Assembly (NCBI GenBank): GCA_019308985.1
Contig: JAFDHB010000281.1
Coordinates: forward strand, 1-5,203
Direction: 5' to 3'
Length of the DNA stretch: 5,203 nucleotides
From: Deltaproteobacteria bacterium
GTDB lineage: Bacteria; Desulfobacterota; DSM-4660; Desulfatiglandales; HGW-15
Numbering within the stretch: the first letter of the stretch is position 1; each line of letters begins with the position of its first letter. The notes below the pieces were generated by a model, which ran no database searches, was not told where the DNA came from, and saw only the letters and a list, made by a program, of their open reading frames with translations. Below, piece by piece: positions 4,573-5,203 of this stretch. Made by a program: the position numbers and the translations under genes.

Positions 4573-5203
4573 TCAAGACCCTGCCGATTTTCCATGGGAA
4601 ACAATCTCTTCAATTCGGTGGAATAAATCCCTGAATCTCTCCTTCCACTCGGGCATCACCTCAACGAGGAGGTCACCCCTTGAATAGGACTCCGCTATCT
4701 TTCGATCAAAGGGGATCTCCATCAGGATAGGCACTCCTTCGCTATTTGCATATTCTCTGACCCGATCATCGCCCATATCAGACCGGTTGACTATTAGACC
4801 GCAGGGAATCTCCAAGATTTTCACGGCCCCCACAGCGAGCTTGAGGTCGTACAGGCCGAAAGGGGTAGGTTCGGTGACCAGTAACACGAAATCCGCCCCC
4901 TTCATGGAGACGATCACGGGACAGGACGTCCCGGGAGGGGCATCAATGATGCTCACCATACCCGGCCGCCTATGCTCCCGGACCCTTCGAATAAGAGGGG
5001 GAGACATGGCCTCTCCGACCCTTAACCTGCCATGCACAAATTCCAGCCCATCCCTGTGTCCCCACTCGATCACACCCAGTTCACGCCCCACCTCCACAAT
5101 GGCTCCCTCGGGGCAAACCTCGATGCATCCTCCGCAACTGTGACAGAGCTCATGGAACGGCAAAACGGTTTCACCAATAACAACAATCGCCTTGAACTGG
5201 CAG
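4573..5203 (-). CDS. MinD/Mrp-type P-loop ATPase with inserted ferredoxin domain, paralogue; 5' end outside the window
   Basis: A paralogue of the ATPase at 3672-4538. The frame is open to the right edge, so the apparent start near 5163 (a TTG) is internal. The first visible residues (CQFKAIVVIGETVLPFHEL) align with the neighbour from its Cys78, so this Cys should be the last ligand of the first cluster. The second cluster set is CHSCGGCIEVCP. Then come the Walker B equivalent IIDAPPGTSCPV, a VTEPTPFGLYDL segment and NRSD, where the neighbour has NKFD. The Walker A loop and the first three cluster cysteines lie beyond the window. Two unlike subunits in tandem are typical for this family. Expected role is the same as the neighbour: nucleotide-driven Fe-S or metal transfer (inference). 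Confidence 0.93.
   Translation of the reverse strand, partial: CQFKAIVVIGETVLPFHELCHSCGGCIEVCPEGAIVEVGRELGVIEWGHRDGLEFVHGRLRVGEAMSPPLIRRVREHRRPGMVSIIDAPPGTSCPVIVSMKGADFVLLVTEPTPFGLYDLKLAVGAVKILEIPCGLIVNRSDMGDDRVREYANSEGVPILMEIPFDRKIAESYSRGDLLVEVMPEWKERFRDLFHRIEEIVSHGKSAGS

Noticed and set aside
1..5203. CRISPR array, tRNA or rRNA genes
   Set aside because: No regularly spaced short repeats and no cloverleaf or rRNA-like sequence was seen on either strand.

Overview
The window reads as a chromosomal segment of an anaerobic, probably sulfate-reducing, Desulfobacterota-type (deltaproteobacterial) bacterium. That assignment is an inference from gene content: two MinD-type ATPases with an inserted ferredoxin domain, a DUF5320-like zinc-ribbon protein, a small diferredoxin and a TSUP permease. 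The two ATPases resemble the paired iron-sulfur/ATPase genes of the orange-protein (orp) clusters of Desulfovibrio. All supported genes lie on the minus strand, so transcription runs from high to low coordinates.

Layout in transcription order. At 5203-4573 is the 3' part of a first ferredoxin-MinD ATPase, cut by the window edge. At 4538-3672 is a complete second one. At 3623-3397 is a short glycine/arginine-rich DUF5320-like zinc-ribbon gene broken by a frameshift. At 3216-2836 is a J-domain (DnaJ-like) gene with a strong ribosome binding site and a likely TTG start. At 2815-2560 is a ribosome binding site plus the first codons of a ferredoxin, which shift frame into an unidentified segment. 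At 2559-1780 is an intact TSUP (TauE/SafE) permease, followed by a strong hairpin. At about 1690-1146 lie remnants of three unrelated genes: an MBL-fold hydrolase (tentative), a dCMP deaminase and a DUF364 protein, the last two fused into one chimeric open frame. From 1145 to 914 no gene is seen, only a 14-bp palindrome. At 913 starts a two-cluster ferredoxin whose open frame runs into a 143-bp MITE-like element bounded by perfect 18-bp inverted repeats. At 303-1 is a second J-domain gene, leaving the window.

The two J-domain genes and their leaders form a direct repeat, about 83% identical by hand count and without net gaps, with a constant offset of 2913 bases. The material between the copies is largely broken, so the region looks like an accessory segment shaped by duplication, deletion and small-element insertion, next to a conserved Fe-S ATPase pair.

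Working idea (inference): the two ATPases load or transfer Fe-S or metal cofactors, the diferredoxin supplies electrons or clusters, and the J-domain proteins recruit an Hsp70 to the process, much as HscB does for IscU. The permease may export a sulfur oxyanion, but its substrate cannot be read from sequence.
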